64,000 nt of DNA from Clostridia bacterium (GTDB taxonomy: Bacteria; Bacillota; Clostridia; Christensenellales; Borkfalkiaceae): the NCBI GenBank assembly GCA_017621155.1, contig JAGATP010000057.1, positions 21,540-85,539 of the forward strand. Direction: 5' to 3'. Below are positions 26,893 to 34,992 of this stretch, piece by piece (position 1 is the stretch's first letter; every line of letters starts with the position of its first letter). Under the pieces are notes generated by a model. The model saw only the letters and a list, made by a program, of their open reading frames with translations, was not told the DNA's origin and did not search any database. The position numbers were made by a program, and so were the translations under genes.

Positions 26893-27747
26893 ATGATAAA
26901 TTGTACGCTATGCCCCGTTCAATGTGGCGTCGATCGGACAAAACAGGTCGGCAGATGCCGGGTTAACGGGCTGAAAATTGCAAAATACAGTCTGCACCCC
27001 TACGAAGAGCCTCCCCTTTCGGGAGAAAAGGGTGCGGGGACGATCTTCTTTTGCGGCTGCTCTCTGCAATGCGCCTTCTGCCAGAATTTTCCCCTTTCCC
27101 GCAACGAGCGGGGCAAGGAGATTTCGGTCAAAGAGCTTGTCGAAATCTTTCACGCCTTGGAGGAAATGGGCGCGGCGACCATCGACCTCGTGAGTCCCAC
27201 GCAGTACGCGGACAAGATCGCCGAAGCGCTTTCCCTCTATCGCCCAACCATTCCCATCGTCTACAACACGCACGGCTACGAGCGCATTGAAACGCTTGAG
27301 ACAATCGCTCCCTACGTGGATATCTGGCTTCCCGACCTTAAATTCTGTTCTCCCAAACTTGCAGCGCGCTATACGGGAAGGGCGGACTACTTCGAATACG
27401 CCTCGAAAGCCGTCGAATGGATGGCAAAAACGCCCCTTTCCCTTGACGAAAACGGAAAAATGAAGACGGGAACGATCGTGCGCCACCTCATTTTGCCCCT
27501 GTCCTCTTCGGACAGCGTGGCGATTTTAAACTTCCTCGCACCCCTCAAAGAAAAGCTCTTCCTTTCTTTGATGAGCCAATATACCCCTTATGGAGAGATC
27601 GAACAATTTCCCGAACTCAAACGTCCCATCACCGAGCGGGAATACAAAAAGGTCTTAGACGCCGCGCTCGATCTCGGATTCCCCCATCTCTTCGTACAGG
27701 ACAGGAAAAGCGCTTCCGCTTCCTATATCCCCGATTGGGATTATTGA
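26893..27747 (+). CDS. Radical SAM protein, PflX-like (COG1313 type)
   Basis: 284 residues. Starts with MINCTLCPVQCGVDR, the extra Cys cluster seen in PflX-like proteins, then the radical SAM triad CSLQCAFC (CxxxCxxC). THGYERIETLE and DIWLPDLKF strands complete a short TIM-type core. Family members resemble pyruvate formate-lyase activating enzymes, but their true target is uncertain. I chose ATG 26893 because the family begins there; the frame is open upstream. Probably a monocistronic unit. Confidence 0.85.
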   Translation: MINCTLCPVQCGVDRTKQVGRCRVNGLKIAKYSLHPYEEPPLSGEKGAGTIFFCGCSLQCAFCQNFPLSRNERGKEISVKELVEIFHALEEMGAATIDLVSPTQYADKIAEALSLYRPTIPIVYNTHGYERIETLETIAPYVDIWLPDLKFCSPKLAARYTGRADYFEYASKAVEWMAKTPLSLDENGKMKTGTIVRHLILPLSSSDSVAILNFLAPLKEKLFLSLMSQYTPYGEIEQFPELKRPITEREYKKVLDAALDLGFPHLFVQDRKSASASYIPDWDY

Positions 27748-27866
27748 TAAAATTCCCGTTCCTTCAAATACACCAGCCGATCGGCGAGCTTGCCCATTTC
27801 TTCGGGAGACGCCGAGGCGATTTCACGCTCTAACTGAGCGATTTCCAACGACAGATTTTTTCTCAT
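27741..27866 (-). CDS. Possible 41-residue helical small protein
   Basis: ATG 27866 to TAA 27741. The sequence is highly helical and charged (LEIAQLEREIASASPEEM, LADRLVYLKEREF), with coding-like composition. It overlaps the end of the radical SAM gene tail-to-tail by 7 nt. Ribosome site is weak (GGA). Family unknown. Confidence 0.4.
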   Translation of the reverse strand: MRKNLSLEIAQLEREIASASPEEMGKLADRLVYLKEREFYQ

Positions 27867-27897
27867 ACTTCCAGTATGTGGAAAGAAAGAGGTTTTT

Positions 27898-29769
27898 ATG
27901 CTGATTTCTTGCGACAATTTAACCTTTGGCTATGACGACGCCGTCGTTTTGGACGGGGTTTCCCTTACGATTTCCGAGGCGGAGCGCATCGGCTTCATCG
28001 GCAGCAACGGGGCGGGCAAAACCACCCTTCTGAAGCTTCTTTTGGGCGAACTCCACCCCGACAGCGGCTCTGTCTTTCGAAAAAACGGGCTTGTCATCGG
28101 CTATCTCGCCCAGAACGGCGGCTACGACTCCGAAAACACCGTTTACGAGGAAATGCGCTCCGTCTTCAAAGAGGATTTGCAGGCGATCGACTCTCTTCAC
28201 GAAGTCGAGCTTCAAATCGCAAACACCCCCATGCAGTCGCAGGACTACGTGCGCCTCTCCGCACGGTACGAATCCCTCAACAAGCGCATTGCGGCGCACG
28301 ACGCCTACCATACGGACGTCAAGATCAAGACCGTCTTGAACGGCATGGGCTTTGCGGACAAATACGATCAGGTCATCTCCACCATGTCGGGCGGAGAAAA
28401 GACGCGGCTCAAGCTCTGCCGTTTGCTCCTCGAAATGCCCGAGCTTCTCATCCTGGACGAGCCGACCAACCACCTCGATTTGAAGACGCTGTTCTGGCTC
28501 GAGGACTACCTCTCTTCCTATCGGGGCGCCATTCTCACCGTCTCGCACGATCGGTACTTTTTGGACAAGCTCGTCACCAAGGTCGTCGAGCTCGAACAGT
28601 GCAAGCTCTTCGAGTACAAGGGAAATTACACCAAATACAAGGTGTTGAAGGCGGAACGGCTCGCCTTTTGGGAAAAGGAATACGAAAAACAGCAGGTGGA
28701 AATCGCCCACATGCAGGACTACGTCAACCGCAACCTCGTTCGGGCAACGACCGCAAAATCCGCCCTCTCCCGCGTAAAAAAGCTCGAATCGATGGAGTTA
28801 ATCGAAAAGCCCAAGCCGCCCGAAACGCCGCCCCGCTTCCACTTTACCTTTCGCGATCGGCCCTATGAACGGGTATTGGAAATCGAGCATCTGAACTTGC
28901 GGGCGGGAGAGAAAACGTTGCTCGAAGACGCCTCCCTCCTCGTCATGCGGGGAAGAAAGGTGGCGATCATGGGCGACAACGGCACGGGGAAATCCACTCT
29001 CATCCGCGAGATCGTCAAGGGCAACCGCGCCATTCACACGGCGCGCTTCGTCAAGATCGCCTATTACGATCAGGAGAATTTGAACTTAAACCCCGAAAAC
29101 ACCGTGCTTGCGGAGCTGTGGGAACGCTTCTCCCTGCAATCGCAGACGGAGATCCGAAAGCGGCTCGCACGGGTCAAGCTCTCCGAAGAGGACATCGACA
29201 AAAAGGTCGGCGCACTCTCGGGCGGGGAGCGCGCAAAGCTCGCTCTCGCCGTGTTCGAAGCGGAGGAAGGCAATTTCCTCATCCTCGACGAGCCGACCAA
29301 CCACCTCGATTTATTGGCGCGGGAGAGCCTGGAAAAGGCGTTAAAGGAATTTGAAGGCACGATCCTCTTCGTCTCGCACGATCGCTACCTCATCTCCGCC
29401 GTCGCGGACGGGATTGTTGTCATCGAAAACGGGAAGCTCTCCTTTTTCGACGGCAACTACGAAGCGTACCAAAGCACGAAGAACGTCCCTGCCGCACCTC
29501 CTCCCGCCAAGCCGAAGGAAAAGGAAACGGAGTCCAAGTCCTCGATGACGAGGGCGGAAAAGCAGGCGGAAGTGAGGCGCAAGCTCCGCGTCAAGGAAAT
29601 CGAAAAGCGCATCACGGAGCTAGAGACGGAGGAAGCCCTTCTCAACGAAAAAATGGCTGACCCCGCCGTTGCCGCAGACTATGCAAAGCTCTCCGAGGTA
29701 CTCTCTTCCCTCGAAAAGGTGCACAAGGAATCGGAAGCCCTGTACGAGGAGTACGAAACCCTTCTTTAA
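27898..29769 (+). CDS. ABC-F family ATPase (YdiF-like)
   Basis: 623 residues: two ABC domains with Walker A GSNGAGKTT and GDNGTGKST, signatures MSGGEKTR and LSGGERAK, and Walker B LILDEPTNHLD twice. An interdomain linker of about 85 residues and a charged C-terminal coiled coil (about 545-623) complete the protein. No membrane domain: ABC-F proteins act on the ribosome in translation or antibiotic protection. The YdiF-type C-terminal extension argues for a housekeeping translation factor rather than a resistance protein. Confidence 0.93.
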   Translation: MLISCDNLTFGYDDAVVLDGVSLTISEAERIGFIGSNGAGKTTLLKLLLGELHPDSGSVFRKNGLVIGYLAQNGGYDSENTVYEEMRSVFKEDLQAIDSLHEVELQIANTPMQSQDYVRLSARYESLNKRIAAHDAYHTDVKIKTVLNGMGFADKYDQVISTMSGGEKTRLKLCRLLLEMPELLILDEPTNHLDLKTLFWLEDYLSSYRGAILTVSHDRYFLDKLVTKVVELEQCKLFEYKGNYTKYKVLKAERLAFWEKEYEKQQVEIAHMQDYVNRNLVRATTAKSALSRVKKLESMELIEKPKPPETPPRFHFTFRDRPYERVLEIEHLNLRAGEKTLLEDASLLVMRGRKVAIMGDNGTGKSTLIREIVKGNRAIHTARFVKIAYYDQENLNLNPENTVLAELWERFSLQSQTEIRKRLARVKLSEEDIDKKVGALSGGERAKLALAVFEAEEGNFLILDEPTNHLDLLARESLEKALKEFEGTILFVSHDRYLISAVADGIVVIENGKLSFFDGNYEAYQSTKNVPAAPPPAKPKEKETESKSSMTRAEKQAEVRRKLRVKEIEKRITELETEEALLNEKMADPAVAADYAKLSEVLSSLEKVHKESEALYEEYETLL

Positions 29770-29818
29770 ACCCCTTTTGCAAAAGCAAGGATGGCACGCG
29801 TTTTTATCCGGAGATTCT

Positions 29819-31291
29819 ATGAGCATCAAAACGAAAACAAGTAAAAGAATCTGTCTCTCTGCGCTGTGTTTCACCGCTGCGCTGACGATTGCCCTCATTC
29901 CGATCAATCTGTTTTGCGCCAACTTCCCCGAATGGGTTACGGTTTTGCTGAGCGTTGTATTTTGCGGCGGATTGATCGCTTACCTGATCGCTTTCAAAAC
30001 GAAGCTCGTTACAAAAATAATTTTGCCCATCGTGTTCGCGCTTGTCGCTGTATTTTGTTCGTTTGTCCCCTATCTCTTGCCTTATTGGAACTCCTATCTA
30101 TACAAAGATTATCACGGCGTGAGATTGAACTACGATGAAGTCATTTCCTATCAAGCCGCAAAAGGGGATATGAGCGCACTCAAAGCGCACCTTAAAAAGA
30201 TACACCCGATGTTCAAGGACGGACTTTCGGATGAAGTGGAAACGGCTTACAATGCGGCTCTGGATCGATTGAAAAAATCCGATCAAATTACGGTAAACAA
30301 CCTGCGGCGGGAAATGCAAACAGTCTTGCACCTGATGGGAGACGCCCATACCACGACTTACAACAATTATCCAAACGACAAATACTTAAAGACCATTCCG
30401 CAAAAGGACAGCCAAGGTTACGACATTGTCGCAATCAACGGCAAAACGGTAGAGGAGATTTACGACGACGCAAAGCCCTATTCCTGTTACGAAACGGAAG
30501 ATTGGATGAGCATCGATCTGGGCAGTCTTGCAACGCTCGACTTTTTGGGATACGCCGAGCCATTCACTTACAGATGGTCTGACGGCGAAAACGAATTAGA
30601 AGAAACGTACACTGCGAGCGACTTTGTCAGTTGGGAAGAATTTGTAAAAATCCGCAACGAGTATTTTGTGCCGAGCGCGCCAAAGGACTTCGTCTATTAC
30701 GAGATCGATGAGCAAAAGAGCCTTGCCGTGCTCACGCTTACAGAGTGCAACTACAATCAGACGTACATCGATTGCGTCAAAGCGATGTTTACCGAAGTAA
30801 AACAAAAGAACATCCGCAGCGTTGCGGTTGACTTACGCGGCAACGGCGGCGGAAGTTCCCTCGTCGGGAACGAATTTGTAAAGTATTTGCCCGTCGATAC
30901 CTATTTTGACGGTGGATTTGCCTGGCGTTGCGGGTTTCTTACGTTTGAATCCAAACAAGTATCCCTCAAAAATGACCGCAACAAAGCGCTCACCTTTGAC
31001 GGGAACGTCTTTGTTCTGACGAACAAGCGCTCTTTTTCTGCGGCAAAGGATTTTGCCATGCTCATACAGGACAACGGCTTGGGCAAAATCGTTGGAGAGC
31101 CTTCGGCGAACGCCGTAAACGGCTACGGAGACATTACCTGTTTTTATCTTCCCAATACGGGTTTATTTGTGCAGATTTCCACGAAAAAATGGTATCGGAT
31201 CGACAGCGACAACAAGGACGAATACGTCATGCCCGACTATCCCTGCGAAAGCGACGACTGCTTTGCAACGCTCTACGAAATCATCGGATAG
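29819..31291 (+). CDS. S41-like (tail-specific protease family) membrane protein
   Basis: 490 residues. Three N-terminal TM helices (about 12-30, 37-55, 62-82), then an extracellular domain. IVAINGKTVEEIYDD suggests a degenerate PDZ-like region. DLRGNGGGSS is the S41 signature, and TNKRSFSAAKDFAML holds the likely nucleophile serine. Codon use looks more A+T-rich than the ABC-F gene before it. ATG 29819 has GGAG six nt upstream. Substrate unknown; peptidase activity is inferred. Confidence 0.75.
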   Translation: MSIKTKTSKRICLSALCFTAALTIALIPINLFCANFPEWVTVLLSVVFCGGLIAYLIAFKTKLVTKIILPIVFALVAVFCSFVPYLLPYWNSYLYKDYHGVRLNYDEVISYQAAKGDMSALKAHLKKIHPMFKDGLSDEVETAYNAALDRLKKSDQITVNNLRREMQTVLHLMGDAHTTTYNNYPNDKYLKTIPQKDSQGYDIVAINGKTVEEIYDDAKPYSCYETEDWMSIDLGSLATLDFLGYAEPFTYRWSDGENELEETYTASDFVSWEEFVKIRNEYFVPSAPKDFVYYEIDEQKSLAVLTLTECNYNQTYIDCVKAMFTEVKQKNIRSVAVDLRGNGGGSSLVGNEFVKYLPVDTYFDGGFAWRCGFLTFESKQVSLKNDRNKALTFDGNVFVLTNKRSFSAAKDFAMLIQDNGLGKIVGEPSANAVNGYGDITCFYLPNTGLFVQISTKKWYRIDSDNKDEYVMPDYPCESDDCFATLYEIIG

Positions 31292-31328
31292 AAAAAAGTG
31301 CTCGGACAAAACGCACTTCCCATAGGGA

Positions 31329-31370
31329 TTATAAAAAGCGAAGAATTTTGAAATTCTTCGCTTTTTATAA
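31329..31370. terminator. Bidirectional terminator, 20-bp stem
   Basis: 31329-31348 pairs perfectly with 31351-31370, with A/T runs at the ends. It separates the convergent S41-like and DUF3788 genes. Confidence 0.9.
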
Positions 31371-31394
31371 TTTCCCGATAAATTGTACTTCCTC

Positions 31395-31808
31395 TTACTT
31401 TTTGTTCGGCTTTCTCTTGATACTCAACATTTTGATAAAATCATTAAACAACGTGGTGTCCGTCGGCTCAAACATGATCCATTTTCCATCGTGGTAAGTA
31501 TGTGTATTGTCGTATATTTTTTGAACTTCCTTTGAGTAACTGTCTTTTTCGGCTTCAAATTTCAACCGCTCGTCTTTGCCCAAGACAATCATAAATCCCA
31601 CACAATTTTCTCTTGCATAGAAAGCGCAAAGCGTTTTACCGCCGCGACGGTATTTGTATTCGTATTTCCACGCTTTCCCGCCTTTACCCCACAAGCGTTC
31701 CATATCGTAATGCTCGTCGATTAAGGCGCATAGCCTATTCCATACGTCGTAAAGAGATTGACCGACCAAAGCCGTCATTTCTTCATTGTTGGGTATCGTA
31801 TCAAGCAT
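31395..31808 (-). CDS. DUF3788 family protein
   Basis: 137 residues, full length for the family. Conserved features: KYRRGGKTLCAFYARE, FMIVLGKDERLKFE and the late YHDGKWIMFE. Cytosolic, no known activity; often found near regulators or antibiotic-inducible genes in Firmicutes. GGGGAA lies a few nt before ATG 31808. A 48-codon frame lies just upstream on the same strand. Confidence 0.85.
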   Translation of the reverse strand: MLDTIPNNEEMTALVGQSLYDVWNRLCALIDEHYDMERLWGKGGKAWKYEYKYRRGGKTLCAFYARENCVGFMIVLGKDERLKFEAEKDSYSKEVQKIYDNTHTYHDGKWIMFEPTDTTLFNDFIKMLSIKRKPNKK

Positions 31809-31854
31809 ATGAATTCCCCGTCATTTATTGTTTTGTTATCACACACCAATCAAA

Positions 31855-32001
31855 TTAAAAAGTAAAACAAATAAACTCGCTTGCCTTGCTTGCAAGGTAT
31901 AGCGTGCTATCCTTATACTCTTTTTCTATGGTAAAATTCCCTATGGGAACTACGGTAATCGTCCAAGCGCTTTTTCTTTGCTTGAAATGGATGGTACTCA
32001 T
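31855..32001 (-). CDS. Possible 48-residue small protein
   Basis: ATG 32001 to TAA 31855: MSTIHFKQRKSAWTIT... with a mixed beta-type pattern ending in FICFTF. No strong ribosome site. It is 46 nt upstream of DUF3788 and 21 nt after the hydrolase stop, so it would be in the same transcription direction. Otherwise the 31809-32022 gap shows nothing. Confidence 0.3.
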   Translation of the reverse strand: MSTIHFKQRKSAWTITVVPIGNFTIEKEYKDSTLYLASKASEFICFTF

Positions 32002-32022
32002 CTTTTTAAAGTCGGCTCGACG

Positions 32023-32913
32023 TTAAGAAATCCTCTTTTTCAAAAATTCCCCGATGACGGAAAGCGCTTCCTCTTTGCTGACGTCGTTTAAAATTTCGTG
32101 TCTCGCCCCCGCAAAGAGATGCAGGGAGACGTCCTCAATTCCGAGCTTTTGATACATGGCATACAGCCGCTTCATTCCCTCGCTATACTGTCCGACGGGG
32201 TCGTGTTCTCCCGCCACCAGGAGAAGGGGCAAGTCCTTTCTGATGGTTTCAAGTCCTTCCTTGCGATAGAGCTTTTTCGCCCCCGCAAAGAAGCGCTCGT
32301 AAAATCCGTACGAACAGACCATGCCGCATCCCTCGTCGTTTTCATAGCGGCTGACCTCTTCGGGAAGGGTGGAAATCATGCTGCCGCCGAGTTTTTTCTC
32401 ATAGGCGTCGAAGGTGAGCTTTTTGATGAGCTCTGCGGGCGCTTTTCTGCCTTTGAAGGCACATCCGATCTTGGCGACCACCGAGGCAAAGCCCGTGGAA
32501 AGGGTGGAAAGCTTATCGCTTCCGCAGAGAATCGCCCCGTCGATTTTGTCGCTATAGCGCTGAAGATACGCTTGTCCCAAAAAAGAGCCGTAGCTGTGCG
32601 CGAACAGGATAACGGGAAGGTGGTACTTTTCCCGATAAAGGTCTGTGAGTCCCGCAAGGTCGGACAGCGTCCCCTCCCAATTGTCCCCGTCCGTGTAGCC
32701 GGGAAGCTCCTTGTCCGTCTCCCCGAAACAGCGGTGATCGTCTCCGAACACGGTAAATCCGAGCCCGTTTAAGTAGGAAGCGAACTTCTTGTAGCGGAGA
32801 ATGTGCTCCGCCATACCGTGCGAAATCTGCACAATCCCCACGGGCTTTTCGACTGCCCATTCGACGACGGAAATTTCCTTGCCGTCCTTTGCCTTCCAAG
32901 TCATTCTGTTCAT
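32023..32913 (-). CDS. Monoacylglycerol-lipase-like alpha/beta hydrolase
   Basis: 296 residues, cytoplasmic (no signal peptide). Serine hydrolase nucleophile elbow AHSYGS (Ser107), acid in AGEHDPVG and His in GARHEIL form the triad; DDHRCFGETD resembles the HGxS-DxRGHG region of lysophospholipase/monoglyceride lipases. ATG 32913 with AAGGAG. It starts 1 nt after glpK ends, so glycerol kinase and a glycerol-releasing lipase are co-expressed, which supports the substrate guess. Confidence 0.88.
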   Translation of the reverse strand: MNRMTWKAKDGKEISVVEWAVEKPVGIVQISHGMAEHILRYKKFASYLNGLGFTVFGDDHRCFGETDKELPGYTDGDNWEGTLSDLAGLTDLYREKYHLPVILFAHSYGSFLGQAYLQRYSDKIDGAILCGSDKLSTLSTGFASVVAKIGCAFKGRKAPAELIKKLTFDAYEKKLGGSMISTLPEEVSRYENDEGCGMVCSYGFYERFFAGAKKLYRKEGLETIRKDLPLLLVAGEHDPVGQYSEGMKRLYAMYQKLGIEDVSLHLFAGARHEILNDVSKEEALSVIGEFLKKRIS

Positions 32914-32914
32914 A

Positions 32915-34384
32915 TCATTCTCCTTGCGGCAAGCTCTGCTTGACCGCCCTTTGATATCCGCGATAGAGGGAATCGAAGCGCTCCTCGTCCTCGCTCGGCA
33001 CAAAGACACGATCCGTCTGACGAAGGTGCTCGATCTCTTCCCTGTTCCAGATTCCCAGCGCCAAGGCGCACAGGTATACGACGCCGAGCGCCGTGCTCTC
33101 CACTTCCTTGGGGCGGTTGAGAGGAACGTGCAATACGTCCGCTTGGAACTGCATCAGGAAGTTATTGGCGGAAGCCCCGCCGTCGCAGCGCAGTTCTTTC
33201 AGAGAAATGCCGCTGTCCTGCTCCATACAGTCGGTGAGCGTCCTCGCCGAATAGGCGATCGCCTCCAAGCCCGCCCGCGTGATGTGACGCTTGTCCGTCC
33301 CGCGGCTGATGCCCGAAATGATCGCCCGCGCATCCCCCCTCCAATAGGGCGCGCCCAGCCCCGTAAAGGCGGGCACGAGGTACACCCCGCCCGTATCCTC
33401 GACGGAGAGCGCAAGCGCCTCCGTTTCAGCGGCAGTGCGGAAAAAGCCGAGCTCGTCGCGCAGCCACTTGACGGTGCTGCCCGCATGAAAGACGCTGCCC
33501 TCCATGGCGTAGACGACTTCGTCGCCGATGGAATAGCCGATGGTGGTGATGAGCCCGTTCTTGGAGTCCCTGCGCTCCTTTCCCGTGGGAAAGAGGAGGA
33601 ACATGCCCGTTCCGTATGTAATCTTCGCCTGTCCCTCCGAGAAACAGCCCTGACCGAAGAGGGCGGATTGCTGATCTCCCGCAATCCCCGCGATGGGATA
33701 GACCTTATCCTGATAGACGAACTCCCCGACGCGGCTCGTACAGCTGCCGACCCGAGGCAAAATCCCCTTCGGGACGTCAAAGAAATCGAGAAGCTCCTTG
33801 TCCCATTCGAGGGTATTGATGTTGAACAGCATGGTGCGCGAGGCGTTGGTGTAATCGGTGAAAAATTCCCTGCCGTCCGTGAGCTTATAGATGAGGTAGC
33901 TGTCCACCGTGCCGCAGCAGAGCTCTCCCCGCTCGGCAAGCTCCCTCGCCCCTTTCACGTGGTCGAGAAGCCATTTGATCTTGGAGGCGGAGAAGTAGGC
34001 GTCCACGGGAAGCCCCGTCTTTTGGAAGATGATTTCCCGCTCCGCTTTGCCGATCTTGTCGCAAAAATCGCTCGTTCGGCGGCACTGCCAGACGATCGCC
34101 CGATGAAGGGGTCTCCCCGTCTTTTTGTTCCAGAGCACGACGGTCTCCCGCTGATTGGTGAGCCCGATGCCGAGGATGGGCTCGTCCGCCGCCTCGATGC
34201 ACTGCACGAGGAGGGACACGACCTTGGCGTAAATTTCACCCGCGTCCTGTTCCACCCAGGCAGGGTGGGGAAAGAACTGTTCCAGCTCTTCCTGAACGGT
34301 ATAGACGAACTTCTTTTTCTCGAGGGAATAGAGCATCGCACGCGCGCTCGTCGTCCCCTCGTCTACTGCTATCAAGTAACTCAT
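32915..34384 (-). CDS. glpK: Glycerol kinase
   Basis: 489 residues. FGGY-family kinase making glycerol-3-phosphate. AVDEGTTSARA phosphate loop, TNQRETVVLW, AGIAGDQQSALFGQG, YGTGMFLL and GLGAPYWRGDARA are GlpK-type signatures; RCDGGASANNFLMQFQAD marks the C-terminal ATP region. ATG 34384 follows GGGGAG and a strong promoter; the longer frame upstream is not a gene. Operon with the lipase-like gene. Confidence 0.96.
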   Translation of the reverse strand: MSYLIAVDEGTTSARAMLYSLEKKKFVYTVQEELEQFFPHPAWVEQDAGEIYAKVVSLLVQCIEAADEPILGIGLTNQRETVVLWNKKTGRPLHRAIVWQCRRTSDFCDKIGKAEREIIFQKTGLPVDAYFSASKIKWLLDHVKGARELAERGELCCGTVDSYLIYKLTDGREFFTDYTNASRTMLFNINTLEWDKELLDFFDVPKGILPRVGSCTSRVGEFVYQDKVYPIAGIAGDQQSALFGQGCFSEGQAKITYGTGMFLLFPTGKERRDSKNGLITTIGYSIGDEVVYAMEGSVFHAGSTVKWLRDELGFFRTAAETEALALSVEDTGGVYLVPAFTGLGAPYWRGDARAIISGISRGTDKRHITRAGLEAIAYSARTLTDCMEQDSGISLKELRCDGGASANNFLMQFQADVLHVPLNRPKEVESTALGVVYLCALALGIWNREEIEHLRQTDRVFVPSEDEERFDSLYRGYQRAVKQSLPQGE

Positions 34385-34406
34385 AAAATCTCCCCTTTTT
34401 CTTCCG

Positions 34407-34435
34407 ATTATACACCATACGGCAAAAAAAAGCAA
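34407..34435 (-). promoter_or_regulatory. glpK promoter
   Basis: Minus strand -35 TTGCTT (34430-34435), 17-nt spacer, -10 TATAAT (34407-34412). In the remaining 34436-34715 gap I see no gene and no clear hairpin. Confidence 0.75.
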
Positions 34436-34715
34436 TCCTTTCAGAGATTTTTGCGGAAAAACGACTCTGTCCCTTTGCAAAAAGACAGACAACGCGAAAC
34501 AAGATCGTTTTCTATCCCCTATCAATTCGAAAATAAACAGGCTACCAATAATAAAGAAGAGGCTTTTTACAGCCCCTTTCATCTATTTCTTTTTATCCTT
34601 TTGTTGCGTAGTTATCTTCCTCTTTCAATCTCGTACAGAGGAAATGCGAATATCCCTTCGCTATTTCCCCCAATTTAAAATCTGTTTTCCTGTACTCACT
34701 GATAATTCTTAAAAT

Positions 34716-34919
34716 TCAGTTCCGTTCCGGACAATCTGTCCTCTCCAGCAAATAATCGATGGATACGTCAAAATAATCCGCAATCGCAATCAACGTCTTA
34801 TAATCTGCCTCTCGCTGTCCCGTTTCATAACGGCTGATCGAATTCTGCGATAAATTCAAATCCATAGCAAGTCGAACCTGGGAAATATTCCGTTGTTCCC
34901 GCAATAATTTTAATCTCAT
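34716..34919 (-). CDS. XRE-type HTH transcriptional regulator
   Basis: 67 residues, essentially one HTH_3 domain (LREQRNISQVRLAMDL, LSQNSISRYETGQREAD) ending in FDVSIDYLLERTD. This is the pattern of phage-repressor-like single-domain regulators. Start set at ATG 34919. It is divergent from the coiled-coil membrane protein, and the shared 73-bp region holds a consensus promoter flanked by ATACCA / TGGTAT arms, consistent with repression of that gene. Confidence 0.88.
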   Translation of the reverse strand: MRLKLLREQRNISQVRLAMDLNLSQNSISRYETGQREADYKTLIAIADYFDVSIDYLLERTDCPERN

Positions 34920-34923
34920 ACTC

Positions 34924-34973
34924 TTGACATTATTATACCATTTTGCTATAATGGAAATATCCCAATTTGGTAT
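34924..34973 (+). promoter_or_regulatory. Consensus promoter with XRE operator-like inverted repeat
   Basis: TTGACA (34924-34929), 17-nt spacer, TATAAT (34947-34952). ATACCA (34935-34940) and TGGTAT (34968-34973) face each other across the -10, and CCATT/AATGG arms lie inside. A perfect promoter like this usually needs a repressor. Confidence 0.75.
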
Positions 34974-34992
34974 ATTTTCAGGAGGTGTCATT

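Noticed and set aside
27898..29769. ABC-F antibiotic-resistance protein
   Set aside because: The C-terminal coiled-coil extension and overall pattern fit the housekeeping YdiF-like group better than Vga/Lsa/Msr-type resistance factors.
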